Part shown: in pieces, positions 42,901-51,100 of the stretch
How positions within the stretch are numbered: position 1 is the stretch's first letter
Layout: every line of letters starts with the position of its first letter
Assembly (NCBI RefSeq): GCF_016405905.1
Contig: NZ_JAEFCB010000011.1
Span: 1 to 64,000, forward strand
Length of the DNA: 64,000 bases
Direction of reading: 5' to 3'
Source: Variovorax sp. IB41
GTDB lineage: Bacteria > Pseudomonadota > Gammaproteobacteria > Burkholderiales > Burkholderiaceae_C
Program-made: the position numbers and the translations under genes
The notes under the pieces: generated by a model
What the model saw: only the letters and a program-made list of their open reading frames with translations
Databases searched by the model: none
What the model was told of the DNA's origin: nothing

Positions 42901-43792
42901 AGCGGACGGGGCCACGCGCTTCCTCTACGCCGGCGATACGCAGGGCAACCTGTGGAAATTCGACTTTACGAGCGGCACACCATGGGGCAACGGCAACGCG
43001 CTGGGAGTGAAGGGCTCGCTCGTGATGGTCGCTACGTCGGGCAGCGGCGCTGATGCGAAGCGCCAGCCCATCACCGTCGCGCCGGAGGTCGGCGGGGGGC
43101 CGGATGGCGGTGCGATCGTGCTCTTCGGCACGGGCAAGTTCGCGAGCCCCGAAGACCTCGGCCGATCGAGCCGCGGCGTGCAGACGATGTATGGCGTGTA
43201 CGACAACGGCGTGGCGATTCCTGCGGGCGAAGCGCGCACGCAGCTTCAGCCTCGAAAGGCCACGCCCGTCGCTGGGCAGGCATTCCCGCCCGTCACGGGC
43301 GATCCCTTCGTCTACGGCGCATTCGATCGCAAGACGAACGCCCGGCGCGGCTGGTATTTCGACCTGCCGGCGGGGCTCGAGCAGGGCGAGCGGCTGGTCT
43401 TCCAGCCGGTGCTCAGCGATGGACAGCTGTTTTTCAACACGCTGATCCCCAACGCCGACGCCTGCAGCGCCGATGGCGGCGGCCGCAGTTGCGCGGTGAA
43501 CGCGATGACGGGGCTCTCGCAGGGCGGCACCTGCATGCCCTCGAGCGTCGGCATGCTGGGCACGCCGCATCTGGTGCAACTGGGCATGGCTGGCTTCGGC
43601 GCGACCGATGCCTTCGGGCGCCGGTCGGAAACCAAGCGCCTGGGCATCGTCAGCATCGGCGCGCGAGATGCGCCGGGAGGTCGGGGCGGCGGCATCTCGA
43701 CCGCCCAGCCTGCCGGCGACGGCAAGGTGGTCCAGACCGGCGGGCGCCTGAACTGGCGAGAGGTCGTCGACTACCGGGGAGCGAAAAAATGA
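39947..43792 (+). CDS. pilY1: Type IV pilus tip adhesin/biogenesis factor PilY1
   Basis: 1281 residues with signal peptide (CAALACAASCAHAA). The N-terminal region includes RVDPGVVIDLSLKRAN and cysteine pairs; the C-terminal half is a beta-propeller with GAPSLAIHETGYDKFLAAH, VYVGANDGMLHAFEARTGK, VLVAGNGGGGTGVFALDVT and FLYAGDTQGNLWKFDF. An acidic loop DSNDDGNPF near residue 545 could bind calcium. PilY1 sits at the pilus tip and mediates adhesion and retraction control. Its stop overlaps pilE by four bases. Confidence 0.92.
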   Translation: MRSLRFCAALACAASCAHAATTVLPPDAVLPSEPMFSLASRVDPGVVIDLSLKRANAGAAYHDNFDAKKTYSGYWDPMGCYSYAAGDGYFKRSATATKPDGGAIACVNQWSGNLLNWAVSSSLDGVRIALTGGDRVIDEPGRTVLQRAVLPDDFYRSGSFPDKTVIGNLDKLTPLVTAARDGVLATGTLHFGNCLDRFAVGPTGGGTCAEPGGTTFLARVEVCTPADASARPSLCAPYPDGNSKPVGSIQRYAGRMRFSVFGYLPDDDPARYGGVLRAPMKHAGPKKVDATFDSVDNAQAEWDPVTGVFKADGSEGTGVVGAINRFGRNGGKQGAYRLFDPAGELYYESLRYLQGKAPTPDVVAGTQSARSHADPIAASCQRNDILVIGDSETHYDRSLPGLSKGDSVGDFDRSFNNAAYEPDTAYWTSLVGGFENKESLSFTHPSGKAGLTTAGNEGPRALNYKGGTPLTSANIAAIETGAEKGSFGMAGLAYWARTQKIRSDHPDLRVQTFAIDMGQGSESAIGQKQRGSAFYLAAKYGGFADSNDDGNPFRASGGGSEWAEGLDADNQPKPANYFLAGEPSQLTTAIRRVFLRADVPQGGITAGSAMSSGTITDAGVSLYVPRFDGRRWSGTLLSYPFGADVANGAAHKLEKPDWDAGELLTGNPNAIPPVVARDIAGRRIFTLSTAGVGTPFEWASLDDGLRRWLSATPYLMPEALDGLGADRLAYLRGDRSKEQSAPQGIFRVRDSVMGDVTNSNPVYVGAPSLAIHETGYDKFLAAHRGRPHAVYVGANDGMLHAFEARTGKELFAYVPRIMFARLAAYASPDYVHRSYVDGTPVIGEARMANGAWKSVLVAGNGGGGTGVFALDVTEPADFSADKVLWEFNGAYDPDMGYVTQAPRIMKFRTAAATKSEAATYGWFAVVPSGFNNANKDGRAALFLLSLDKPASEAWKENLNYYKIVLTAPKDKTIVNALSTPGDYAAADGATRFLYAGDTQGNLWKFDFTSGTPWGNGNALGVKGSLVMVATSGSGADAKRQPITVAPEVGGGPDGGAIVLFGTGKFASPEDLGRSSRGVQTMYGVYDNGVAIPAGEARTQLQPRKATPVAGQAFPPVTGDPFVYGAFDRKTNARRGWYFDLPAGLEQGERLVFQPVLSDGQLFFNTLIPNADACSADGGGRSCAVNAMTGLSQGGTCMPSSVGMLGTPHLVQLGMAGFGATDAFGRRSETKRLGIVSIGARDAPGGRGGGISTAQPAGDGKVVQTGGRLNWREVVDYRGAKK

Positions 43793-44208
43793 AGCATTCG
43801 GCGTTTCGCGGATTCACATTGATAGAGATGCTGATCGTGGTGGCCATCGCCGCGATCCTGGCGGCCATCTCCTATCCGTCGTACATGGATTTCGTGCGCA
43901 AGGGCTGGCGCAGCGAGGGGCGCTCCGCGCTGATGCAGCAGATGCAGGAGCAGGAGCGCCTCTATACGCAGGTCGGGCGGTACCGGCGCTACGCGGGCGA
44001 TTCGGGAGACTCTGGAAACGGCGGCGCAGGCGGCAAGTACACCGTCGAGAGCGGCAATTGCGAAGGGAAGGGGAGCATCGACAGCTGCATCCGGCTGACG
44101 GCCACGCTGAAGGCCGGTTTCTCCGATCCGCAGGTCGGCAACCTCTGGGTGGACAGCACGGGCGGCAAGGGCTGCGATGGGACGGACGCGGGAAGGTGCT
44201 GGCAATGA
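43789..44208 (+). CDS. pilE: Type IV minor pilin PilE
   Basis: 139 residues. A short leader ends at the prepilin site FRGFTLIEMLIVVAIAAILA (Glu+5 present), then YPSYMDFVRKGWRSEGRSAL, the common PilE core, and a pair of cysteines near the C terminus (KGCDGTDAGRCWQ). The ATG overlaps the pilY1 stop, and its own stop overlaps the next ATG, so the operon is tightly coupled. Confidence 0.88.
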   Translation: MKHSAFRGFTLIEMLIVVAIAAILAAISYPSYMDFVRKGWRSEGRSALMQQMQEQERLYTQVGRYRRYAGDSGDSGNGGAGGKYTVESGNCEGKGSIDSCIRLTATLKAGFSDPQVGNLWVDSTGGKGCDGTDAGRCWQ

Positions 44209-44762
44209 AGGGCGGCGAAGGCGCGTCGTCGCCCGGCTTCACCTTGATCGAGCTGATGGTGGTTGTGGCCATCGTGGCAGTGCTGGCCGCGGTCGGCGCG
44301 CCGAGCTTTCGCGACATGCTGCTCAACCAGCGTCTAGCGAGCGCCGCGCAAGGCTTCAATTCTGCGTTGAGCCTGGCACGCATGGAGGCCATCCAGCGCG
44401 CGAGGCCCGTGGAGGTGGCTGCGCTCGCGGGCAGCGACTGGTCCGGCGGCTGGATCGTCCGGACCGGGGACGATGAATCGCTCCAGACGTTGCGGCGCTT
44501 CGAGCGGTTGCCGCAGGGCGTGAGCGTCGACACGACGCTCGGGGGCGGCTTCGCGCAGGGCCTGCGCTACGACGGCAACGGCTTCTCGCGCCAGACAAGC
44601 CGCTCCGGTTTCAGCGCAGGCTGCTTGACGCTGAAGGCCGAGACCGGGCGCAGGGCGTCGATCATCGTCTCGGCCTCGGGCCGGGCGAAGGTCTGCAATC
44701 CGGATGTGAGCGGCGATTGCGGCTCGGGCGCGTGCGCCAGGGGAGGAGAAAGCGGCGATTGA
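44205..44762 (+). CDS. fimT: GspH/FimT-type pseudopilin
   Basis: 185 residues. The prepilin site is SPGFTLIELMVVVAIVAVLA with Glu+5, then FRDMLLNQRLASAAQGFNSALSLARMEAIQR, the GspH/FimT signature, and C-terminal FSAGCLTLKAETGRR. FimT is thought to prime pili and, in competent bacteria, to bind DNA. It is the last gene of the pil operon, whereas many relatives have fimT first. Confidence 0.88.
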   Translation: MKGGEGASSPGFTLIELMVVVAIVAVLAAVGAPSFRDMLLNQRLASAAQGFNSALSLARMEAIQRARPVEVAALAGSDWSGGWIVRTGDDESLQTLRRFERLPQGVSVDTTLGGGFAQGLRYDGNGFSRQTSRSGFSAGCLTLKAETGRRASIIVSASGRAKVCNPDVSGDCGSGACARGGESGD

Positions 44763-44790
44763 GGAGGCGCGCCCGCCCGGACGTGGGGGA

Positions 44791-45234
44791 TCAGATGTCC
44801 CGCAGCAACTGCCTGAACTCGTCCACGTCCTCGAAGCTGCGGTACACCGAGGCAAAGCGCACGTAGGCCACCTTGTCCAGGCGCTTGAGTTCGCGCATCA
44901 CGAGTTCGCCGACCTTGGTCGAATCGATTTCGCGCAGGCCGCTGGCCAGGAGCTTCTGCTCGATGCGCAAGAGGGCGGTGTCGATCTGCTCGATGCTCAC
45001 CGGGCGCTTGCGCAGCGCCAGCATCATCGAGGCGCGCACCTTGGTCGAGTCGAAGTCGGCGCGGCTGCCGTCCTTCTTCACGACCACAGGGAAATTGACG
45101 TCGGGGCGCTCGTAGGTGGTGAAGCGCTTGTCGCAGGCGCTGCACTGGCGGCGCCTGCGCACGAAATCGGCGTCTTCCGAAACGCGGGTCTCCACGACCT
45201 GCGTTTCAAGATGACCGCAAAAAGGGCATTTCAT
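44791..45234 (-). CDS. nrdR: Transcriptional repressor NrdR
   Basis: 147 residues. The zinc ribbon is MKCPFCGHLETQVVETRVSE with RRRRQCSACDKRFTTYE, followed by an ATP-cone domain (VVKKDGSRADFDSTKVRASM). It represses ribonucleotide reductase genes through NrdR boxes depending on bound nucleotides. It follows glyA by 21 bases, the common glyA-nrdR pairing, and is convergent with fimT. Confidence 0.96.
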   Translation of the reverse strand: MKCPFCGHLETQVVETRVSEDADFVRRRRQCSACDKRFTTYERPDVNFPVVVKKDGSRADFDSTKVRASMMLALRKRPVSIEQIDTALLRIEQKLLASGLREIDSTKVGELVMRELKRLDKVAYVRFASVYRSFEDVDEFRQLLRDI

Positions 45235-45255
45235 GCGGTCGTCTCGTCAGTCGGA

Positions 45256-46500
45256 TCAGCGATAGACGGGGAAGCGGCTCGTCAGCGCGTGCACCTTGGC
45301 GCGCACCGCGTCGATGTTCGCCGCGTCGCGCGGGTTCTCGAGCACGTCGGCGACCAGGTTCGCGGTGATGCGGGCCTCTTCGTCCTTGAAGCCGCGCGTG
45401 GTCATGGCGGGGGTGCCGATGCGCACGCCGCTGGTGACCATCGGCTTTTCCGGGTCGTTCGGAATCGCGTTCTTGTTGATCGTCATGTGGGCGCTGCCCA
45501 GCACGGCTTCGGCTTCCTTGCCGGTGATGCCCTTGGCGCGCAGGTCGACCAGCATGACGTGGCTCTCGGTGCGTCCGCTCACGATCCGGAGGCCCCGCTC
45601 GGTGAGGGTGTCGGCCACGATCTGGGCGTTCTTGACCACCTGTTGCTGGTAGGTCTTGAACTCGGGCGTCATGGCTTCCTTGAACGCGACGGCCTTGGCG
45701 GCGATCACGTGCATCAGCGGGCCGCCTTGCAGGCCCGGGAAGATGGCGCTGTTGATGGCTTTTTCGTGCTGCGCCTTCATCAGGATGATGCCGCCGCGCG
45801 GGCCGCGAAGGCTCTTGTGCGTGGTGGAGGTCACGATGTCGGCGTGCGGCACCGGGTTGGGGTACACGCCCGCGGCCACGAGGCCGGCGTAGTGGGCGAT
45901 GTCGACCATGAAGATCGCGCCCACGTCCTTGGCCACCTTGGCGAAGCGCTCGAAGTCGATGCGCAGCGAGTAGGCCGAGGCGCCCGCGATGATCAGCTTG
46001 GGCATGTGCTCGTGCGCCTTGCGTTCCATCGCGTCGTAGTCGATGGCTTCATTGGCGTCCAGGCCGTAGCTCACCACGTTGAACCACTTGCCGCTCATGT
46101 TCAGCGGCATGCCGTGGGTCAGGTGGCCGCCTTCGGCCAGGCTCATGCCCATGATGGTGTCGCCGGGCTTCAAGAAGGCGAGCATCACGGCTTCGTTGGC
46201 CGAGGCGCCGCAATGCGGCTGCACGTTGGCGGCATCGGCGCCGAAGATCTGCTTGACGCGGTCGATGGCCAGTTGCTCGGCCACGTCGACGTGCTCGCAG
46301 CCGCCGTAGTAGCGCTTGCCCGGGTAGCCTTCGGCGTATTTGTTGGTGAGCTGGGAGCCCTGGGCGGCCATGACGGCCGGCGAGGCGTAGTTCTCGCTCG
46401 CGATCAGCTCGATGTGGTGTTCCTGGCGCGCGTTTTCGGCTTGAATCGCGGCCCAGATCTCGGGATCGGTCTGTTCGACCAGGATATTGCGTTGGTACAT
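45256..46500 (-). CDS. glyA: Serine hydroxymethyltransferase
   Basis: 414 residues. The signature HHIELIASENYASPAVMAA, the PLP lysine in VTSTTHKSLRGPRGG and GLQGGPLMHVIAAKAVA are all present. It converts serine and tetrahydrofolate to glycine and methylene-THF, feeding one-carbon units to purine synthesis. The ATG has AAAGGA upstream and the leader carries a ZTP riboswitch, so expression is expected to rise when 10-formyl-THF is short. Confidence 0.98.
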   Translation of the reverse strand: MYQRNILVEQTDPEIWAAIQAENARQEHHIELIASENYASPAVMAAQGSQLTNKYAEGYPGKRYYGGCEHVDVAEQLAIDRVKQIFGADAANVQPHCGASANEAVMLAFLKPGDTIMGMSLAEGGHLTHGMPLNMSGKWFNVVSYGLDANEAIDYDAMERKAHEHMPKLIIAGASAYSLRIDFERFAKVAKDVGAIFMVDIAHYAGLVAAGVYPNPVPHADIVTSTTHKSLRGPRGGIILMKAQHEKAINSAIFPGLQGGPLMHVIAAKAVAFKEAMTPEFKTYQQQVVKNAQIVADTLTERGLRIVSGRTESHVMLVDLRAKGITGKEAEAVLGSAHMTINKNAIPNDPEKPMVTSGVRIGTPAMTTRGFKDEEARITANLVADVLENPRDAANIDAVRAKVHALTSRFPVYR

Positions 46501-46522
46501 GGCAGTCCTTTGAAGACGAGGT

Positions 46523-46545
46523 CCTTGTTCTTCAACCAAACAAGG
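46523..46545 (-). promoter_or_regulatory. Possible expression-platform hairpin of the ZTP riboswitch
   Basis: CCTTGTT and AACAAGG pair as a seven-base stem with a nine-base loop directly after the aptamer and about 22 bases before the glyA ATG. It is not followed by a T-run, so if it is the platform, control would act on translation or on alternative pairing rather than by intrinsic termination. Confidence 0.4.
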
Positions 46546-46547
46546 GC

Positions 46548-46622
46548 TGCCCAGGCGAACGGCTGAACGCCTGTTGTGGTCAGGCGGCACGCTTCCCAGT
46601 GGTATTCCACGTCAGCGCGTGG
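46548..46622 (-). promoter_or_regulatory. ZTP (pfl) riboswitch aptamer upstream of glyA
   Basis: On the minus strand the leader reads CACGC, then GCTGACGTGGAATACCACTG, GGGAAGCGTG, a variable hairpin CGCCTG-N7-CAGGCG and finally CCGTTCGCCTGGGCAGC. CACGC/GCGTG is the P1 stem, GTGG/CCAC the inner stem, the GGGAAGCG joins as in the known ZTP aptamers, and GCCTGGGCA is the conserved 3' pseudoknot segment. ZTP riboswitches sense the purine intermediate ZTP/ZMP that builds up when folate carriers are low, and glyA is a classic target. Identified by reading conserved elements, not by a covariance search. Confidence 0.82.
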
Positions 46623-46697
46623 CACCTTGTTCGGGTGCTGCGCCTATCGCCAGTCGCGTACGGGGCCGAGTGTAGCTCACCCCCGGCCAGGCGAGCT

Positions 46698-47549
46698 TCA
46701 GGACACGCCGGAAAGCAGGGCGACCTTTGCGGGTTCCGAGCCTTCTTCGGCCTTGATCGGCGCGGGCGTCGGCGTCACGATGGGAATCGGCTGCGCGCGA
46801 ATGGCCGGCCGGGGCGGCAGCACCGACGGCGCGCGGCCGTTGGCGACCTGCAGCAGGCGCTCGTGCTCGGCCATGACCTTGCTGGCGTAGCCGCCGTCGT
46901 CCTCGAGGTTGGCCGCGCCCACGTAGTAGCGCAGGCCCCCCTCGAGCGAGCCGGCACGGGCGATGCATTCCTGCAGCACCTTCACGCCCACGCGCATGTT
47001 GGTCACCGGGTCGAAGGCGGTGAGCGTGCCGCCCGCGCTTTCGTACTTGTCGCCGTGCACGCGGGTCATGACCTGCATCAGGCCCTGGGCGCCGACGTGG
47101 CTCTGGGCGAAGGGATTGAAACTGGATTCCACGGCCATGATGGCCAGGATCAGCGTCGGGTCGAGCTTGGTGCGCTTGCCGATCGAATAGGCCTCGGACA
47201 CCAGCACGCTCAGCGGCTCTGCAGCCACGCTGTATTTCTTGCTCAGCCAGTAAGCCACGGCGGCCTGCTGCTTGGGCAGGTCGCCGGGGCTCGCTGCCGT
47301 GGTGCGCTCGATGGCGGTCGGCTCCAGGTCGGAGACTTCAGGCGCGGGCTTGCGCGACTGCAGCCAGCCCATGAGTTGTTCCTCGCCGGTCTGGCGCAGA
47401 TCGGGCCGTGCCACGAGGGCGAGGGCCGCGAACACGATGGCCAAACCGACCAACGCAAACCCGTTGTGGGTGATTTCAAAAAAGCCGTCTGCCACATCGG
47501 ACACGAAGGTCCGTAGCCCGCGGGCTGTGGCATCAAACGCCTTGTTCAT
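46698..47549 (-). CDS. Membrane-anchored lytic transglycosylase (SLT domain)
   Basis: 283 residues. A membrane helix at about 31-47 (FALVGLAIVFAALALVA) is followed by an SLT domain with the catalytic glutamate at residue 141 in IMAVESSFNPFAQS, then HVGAQGLMQVMTRVH and GGLRYYVGAANL. It would cleave peptidoglycan glycan strands in the periplasm. The C terminus is proline-rich (PPRPAIRAQPIPIVTPTPAP). It is alone on its strand between glyA and a long non-coding gap. Confidence 0.88.
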   Translation of the reverse strand: MNKAFDATARGLRTFVSDVADGFFEITHNGFALVGLAIVFAALALVARPDLRQTGEEQLMGWLQSRKPAPEVSDLEPTAIERTTAASPGDLPKQQAAVAYWLSKKYSVAAEPLSVLVSEAYSIGKRTKLDPTLILAIMAVESSFNPFAQSHVGAQGLMQVMTRVHGDKYESAGGTLTAFDPVTNMRVGVKVLQECIARAGSLEGGLRYYVGAANLEDDGGYASKVMAEHERLLQVANGRAPSVLPPRPAIRAQPIPIVTPTPAPIKAEEGSEPAKVALLSGVS

Positions 47550-47890
47550 CGCTCTTCCTTTCTGTGCGGCACCTGCTCGCAGCGCCTGGAGAGGCGATGG
47601 ATGAAGGCAACGGCGCTTGGATTGGTACGAATCAGGCTCCGCGCATGGAGGGGTGTGGGGTAAGGAGCGCGGTGACCTGATCAAGCCGGGGGAGTTCTCG
47701 GCAGCGGATTCAGGGTGGCCCTGCTGCGTCTGGCAGCTGGAGCAGGGCGGATTCTAACGTCGCTTAATAGCCGGTCAAGCATAAGGAAATCGTTTCATAT
47801 GCTAATAGATGTTTAAAAATCCGACCCGCACAGAGGCATTTGGCTTACGGGAAATCCCTTGGAAGATTGAATTTGCAATGCGAGGGTGCG
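47550..47890. other. Non-coding region upstream of the transglycosylase gene
   Basis: No convincing reading frame on either strand. The part near 47755-47835 is clearly richer in A/T than the surroundings and probably holds promoters for the transglycosylase gene on one side and for the structured RNA on the other; no -35/-10 pair is good enough to assign. GGGAAATCCC at 47858 is a small hairpin. Confidence 0.5.
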
Positions 47891-48115
47891 GCACCTAATC
47901 TGGACGGGCCTGGGTTTTCAGGCGTTTTCCAAAGTCAGGCAGTCCGAGGTGCAAGTCAAGGGCTCGATCGACGGCGGATCCACGGCGGCAATCTCTTGCT
48001 GCCAGCACGGCAGGAACCATTGACTTCCGGTCGCGCGAATCGATGGCTTGGGTGTTAGGCCCGCCATCAAGCCCGGCAACGAGGCATTCAGTCGCGTTGC
48101 CGGGCTTTCTTGTTT
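47891..48115 (+). ncRNA. Multi-helix structured RNA, sRNA or leader element of unknown class
   Basis: Long-range pairs can be drawn throughout. Domain 1: GCACCT at 47891-47896 with AGGTGC at 47947-47952, enclosing GGAC/GTCC (47902/47942) and the hairpin GCCTG-N6-CAGGC (47908-47923). Domain 2: AAGTCAA at 47953-47959 with TTGACTT at 48020-48026, enclosing GGCGGCA-N6-TGCTGCC. Domain 3: GATGGC/GCCATC with an inner GGG/CCC (48042-48068). It ends in a ten-pair intrinsic terminator. I did not find the hallmarks of 6S, tmRNA, SRP RNA or RNase P. It lies 34 bases before the DUF748 start, so it could be a separate small RNA or a riboswitch-like attenuator. Confidence 0.6.
48071..48115 (+). terminator. 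Intrinsic terminator ending the structured RNA
   Basis: GCCCGGCAAC at 48071-48080 and GTTGCCGGGC at 48096-48105 form a perfect ten-pair stem followed by TTTCTTGTTT. It stands between the structured RNA and the DUF748 gene. Confidence 0.88.
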
Positions 48116-48121
48116 CTGCTT

Positions 48122-48139
48122 TGCCGCATGTTTGCGGCA
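48122..48139 (+). promoter_or_regulatory. Hairpin at the DUF748 start
   Basis: TGCCGCA and TGCGGCA form a seven-pair stem with a four-base loop, ending 10 bases before the ATG. No Shine-Dalgarno is visible between it and the start codon, so the hairpin may influence ribosome access. Confidence 0.45.
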
Positions 48140-48149
48140 CACTCCCGCG

Positions 48150-51100
48150 ATGGATTTAGCTTCGCTCAAACAAAACAAATGGGTGCGACGTGGGATCGTC
48201 GCGGTGCTGGTTCTTCTGGCCTTCTGGGTCATTGCATGGTTGATCGTGCCGCCGATCGCCAAGAGCCAGCTTCAAAAGATCGCGAGCGAGAAACTGGGCC
48301 GGCAGGTCACGGTGGGCAAGATCGACTTCAAGCCCTGGACCCTCGAACTCGCGCTGCACGACCTGCGCATCGCCACGGCCGACGGCAAGCAGCCGCAACT
48401 GGCCATCAAGCGCATCTACGCCGATGCCGAACTGCAGTCGCTCTTTCGCCTGGCGCCCGTGATCGACGCGGTGTCGATCGAGGCGCCCGCGGTGCTGCTC
48501 ACGCACCAGGCCGACGGCAAGTACGACATCGACGACATCCTGGCCAAGCTCGCCGCGGGCCCGCCGCCCGACCCCAAGGCCGAGCCGGCGCGCTTTGCCA
48601 TCTACAACATCTCGATCAAGGACGGCGCGGTCGACTTCGACGACCAAACGGTCAAGCGCAGGCACGAGCTGCGCAACTTCGTCCTCGACGTGCCTTTCCT
48701 GAGCAACCTGGCGTCGCAGCGCGAGGTCAAGACCGAGCCCAAGCTGGCCTTCGTGCTCAACGGCAGCAGCTTCGATTCGGCCGCTTTCACCACGCCCTTC
48801 TCGGCAAGCCGCAAGACCGACGCGCACGTGCAGTTCAAGGGGCTCGATCTGGCGCCTTACCTGGGCTACATCCCTGGCGGCCTGCCGGTGAAGCTGCAGG
48901 CCGGCAGCCTCGATGCCGACCTGAAGATCGATTTCCAGCAGGCGGCGACCACGGGCCTGAAGATCTACGGCACGGTGGAAGCGCACGGCGCCAAGCTGAG
49001 CGACGCCCGGGGCCGCGACCTCCTGGGCTTCGATTCGCTCAAGCTCGCGCTGGCGGACGTTCGCCCGCTCGAATCGGTGTTCCATTTGAGCGAAGTGGCC
49101 CTGGCCAATCCGCAGCTCGTGGTGGCGCGCGATGCCTCGGGCCAGTTGAACCTGATGGCCACCGACCCGGCCACCGGCGCCGCGGAAAAAGTAGCCCCGC
49201 TTCCCGCCGCCGCAGCCAGCGCGCCGGCCGGCAAGCCGGCCGAAAAACCCAAGCTGAAGGTGCAGGTCGACAAGGTGGCGCTGAGCGGCGGGCGCATCGG
49301 CTGGCGTGACGAAACCGTCAAGCCCGCGGCCGCCGTCGACGTGACCGACCTGGGGCTCGACGTCACCGCCATCACCTGGCCGATGGAAAAGCCGGCCCAG
49401 TTCAAAGGCAGCACCGCCATCGCCGGCGCCTCGCTCAAGTTCAAGGGCAGCGCCACCGACAAGGTGGCGGACGTGCAGACCGAGGTCGACGCGCTGCCGC
49501 TCTCGCTTGCCGCGCCCTATCTGGCGCAGAGCCTGGAGCCCACGCTCGACGGCAAGCTCAGCGGGCAGATCGACATCGCTTGGGACCAGCCCAATCTCAA
49601 GTTCAAGGCCCGCCGCCTGGCCGCCGACGGCCTCGCGCTGACCCAGACCAAGACCGCGCTCGCCAGCGTCGGCCGCTTCGAGCTGGTCGACGCCGAGGTC
49701 GACATGACCCAGCACACGCTGAACATCGCCTCCTTCACCGCCACCAACCCCAAGGTTCGCGTGGAGCGCGACAGCGAAAAGCGCTGGATGTTCGAGCGGT
49801 GGCTGCGCACCCCGGCCGGCAGCGGCGGCGCGGCCGAAGCGAAGGTGGCGGCGCCCAAGCCCGCCGGCGCCGGATCGGCCAAGGCCGACGCCAACACCAA
49901 GCCCTGGGCGCTGACCATCGCCACCATGGCGGTCGACAACGGCAGCCTCTCTTATTCAGACAAGGCCGGCGCGCTGCCGGTGACGGTGGAGGTCACGGCG
50001 TTCAAGCTGAACGCGCAGAAGATCGCGCCCGAGACAAACACCGTCTCGCCGCTGCAGGTGTCGGGCCGCATCGGCTCCGGGCGCTCCGATCCGAGCAAGT
50101 TCGACTACAAGGGCAACGTGGTGCTCAAGCCGCTGGCCGCCGAAGGCCGGCTCGAGGTGATCTCGTTCCCCGCGCACGCCTTCAAGGCCTACTACGCGGA
50201 CGCGCTCAACGTCGACATCCGCCGCGCCTTCGCAAGCTACCGCGGCACCGTCAGCTACGCAACCGCGCCGGCGGGCATGAGCGTGAAGCTGGCCGGCGAC
50301 ACCGCGCTGGACGATTTCCGCGCCAACAGCGTCTCGCTGACGCAATCGCCCGGTTTCGACCGCAACACGAACCAGCTGCTGAGCTGGAAGACGCTGAGCC
50401 TGCGCGGCCTGCAGGTCAGCATGGCGCCCAACGCGCCGCCGAACGTGAACGTGCGCGAGACGACGCTCACCGACTTCTTCGCCCGCGTGATCGTCGATCC
50501 GACCGGTCGGCTCAATCTGCTGAACCTGACGAAGAAGGGCGAGGCCGAAGGCGCGGCCGCCGCCACGGCGACCGCCGAGGCCAAGACCCAGAAGGGCCCG
50601 GGCGGCACGACCACCACGACCCGCGGCGCGCCGCCGGCGCCGCGCTCGGGGGGCGCGCCCGTATCGGCCGAAGCCATGGTCGGCGGCACCCCCGAGCCGG
50701 CCGCGCCGGCGGCGGCACCCGTCGCCACGGCGCAGGCCCCCGCGGACACCGGCCCCAAGCCGGTCATCAACTTCGGTCCGATGAGCCTGGTCAACGGCAA
50801 GATCGATTTCACCGACCTGTTCGTCAAGCCCAACTACTCGGCCGACCTGAGCGAGCTGACCGGCAAGCTCAGCTCCTTCTCGTCGAACCCGCCCAACGGG
50901 CAGGGCGGCCGGCCGGCGCTGGCCGACCTGGAGCTGCGCGGCAAGGCGCAGCAGACCGCCGCGCTGGAGATCACCGGCAAGCTCAACCCGCTGGCCAAGC
51001 CGCTCGAGCTGGACATCACCGCCAAGATGCGCGACCTTGATCTCGCGCCGCTGTCGCCGTACTCGGTGCGCTACGCGGGCCACGGCATCGAGCGCGGCAA

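Noticed and set aside
41282..43579. 765-residue minus-strand frame opposite pilY1
   Set aside because: PilY1 is complete and recognisable on the plus strand; the antisense frame has no domain.
47891..48115. Structured RNA as 6S RNA, tmRNA, SRP RNA or RNase P RNA
   Set aside because: No GGAAGGAAGCA loop, no tRNA-like end with a resume tag, no GAAAGTCCGG core and no convincing 6S central bubble were found; left as unknown class.
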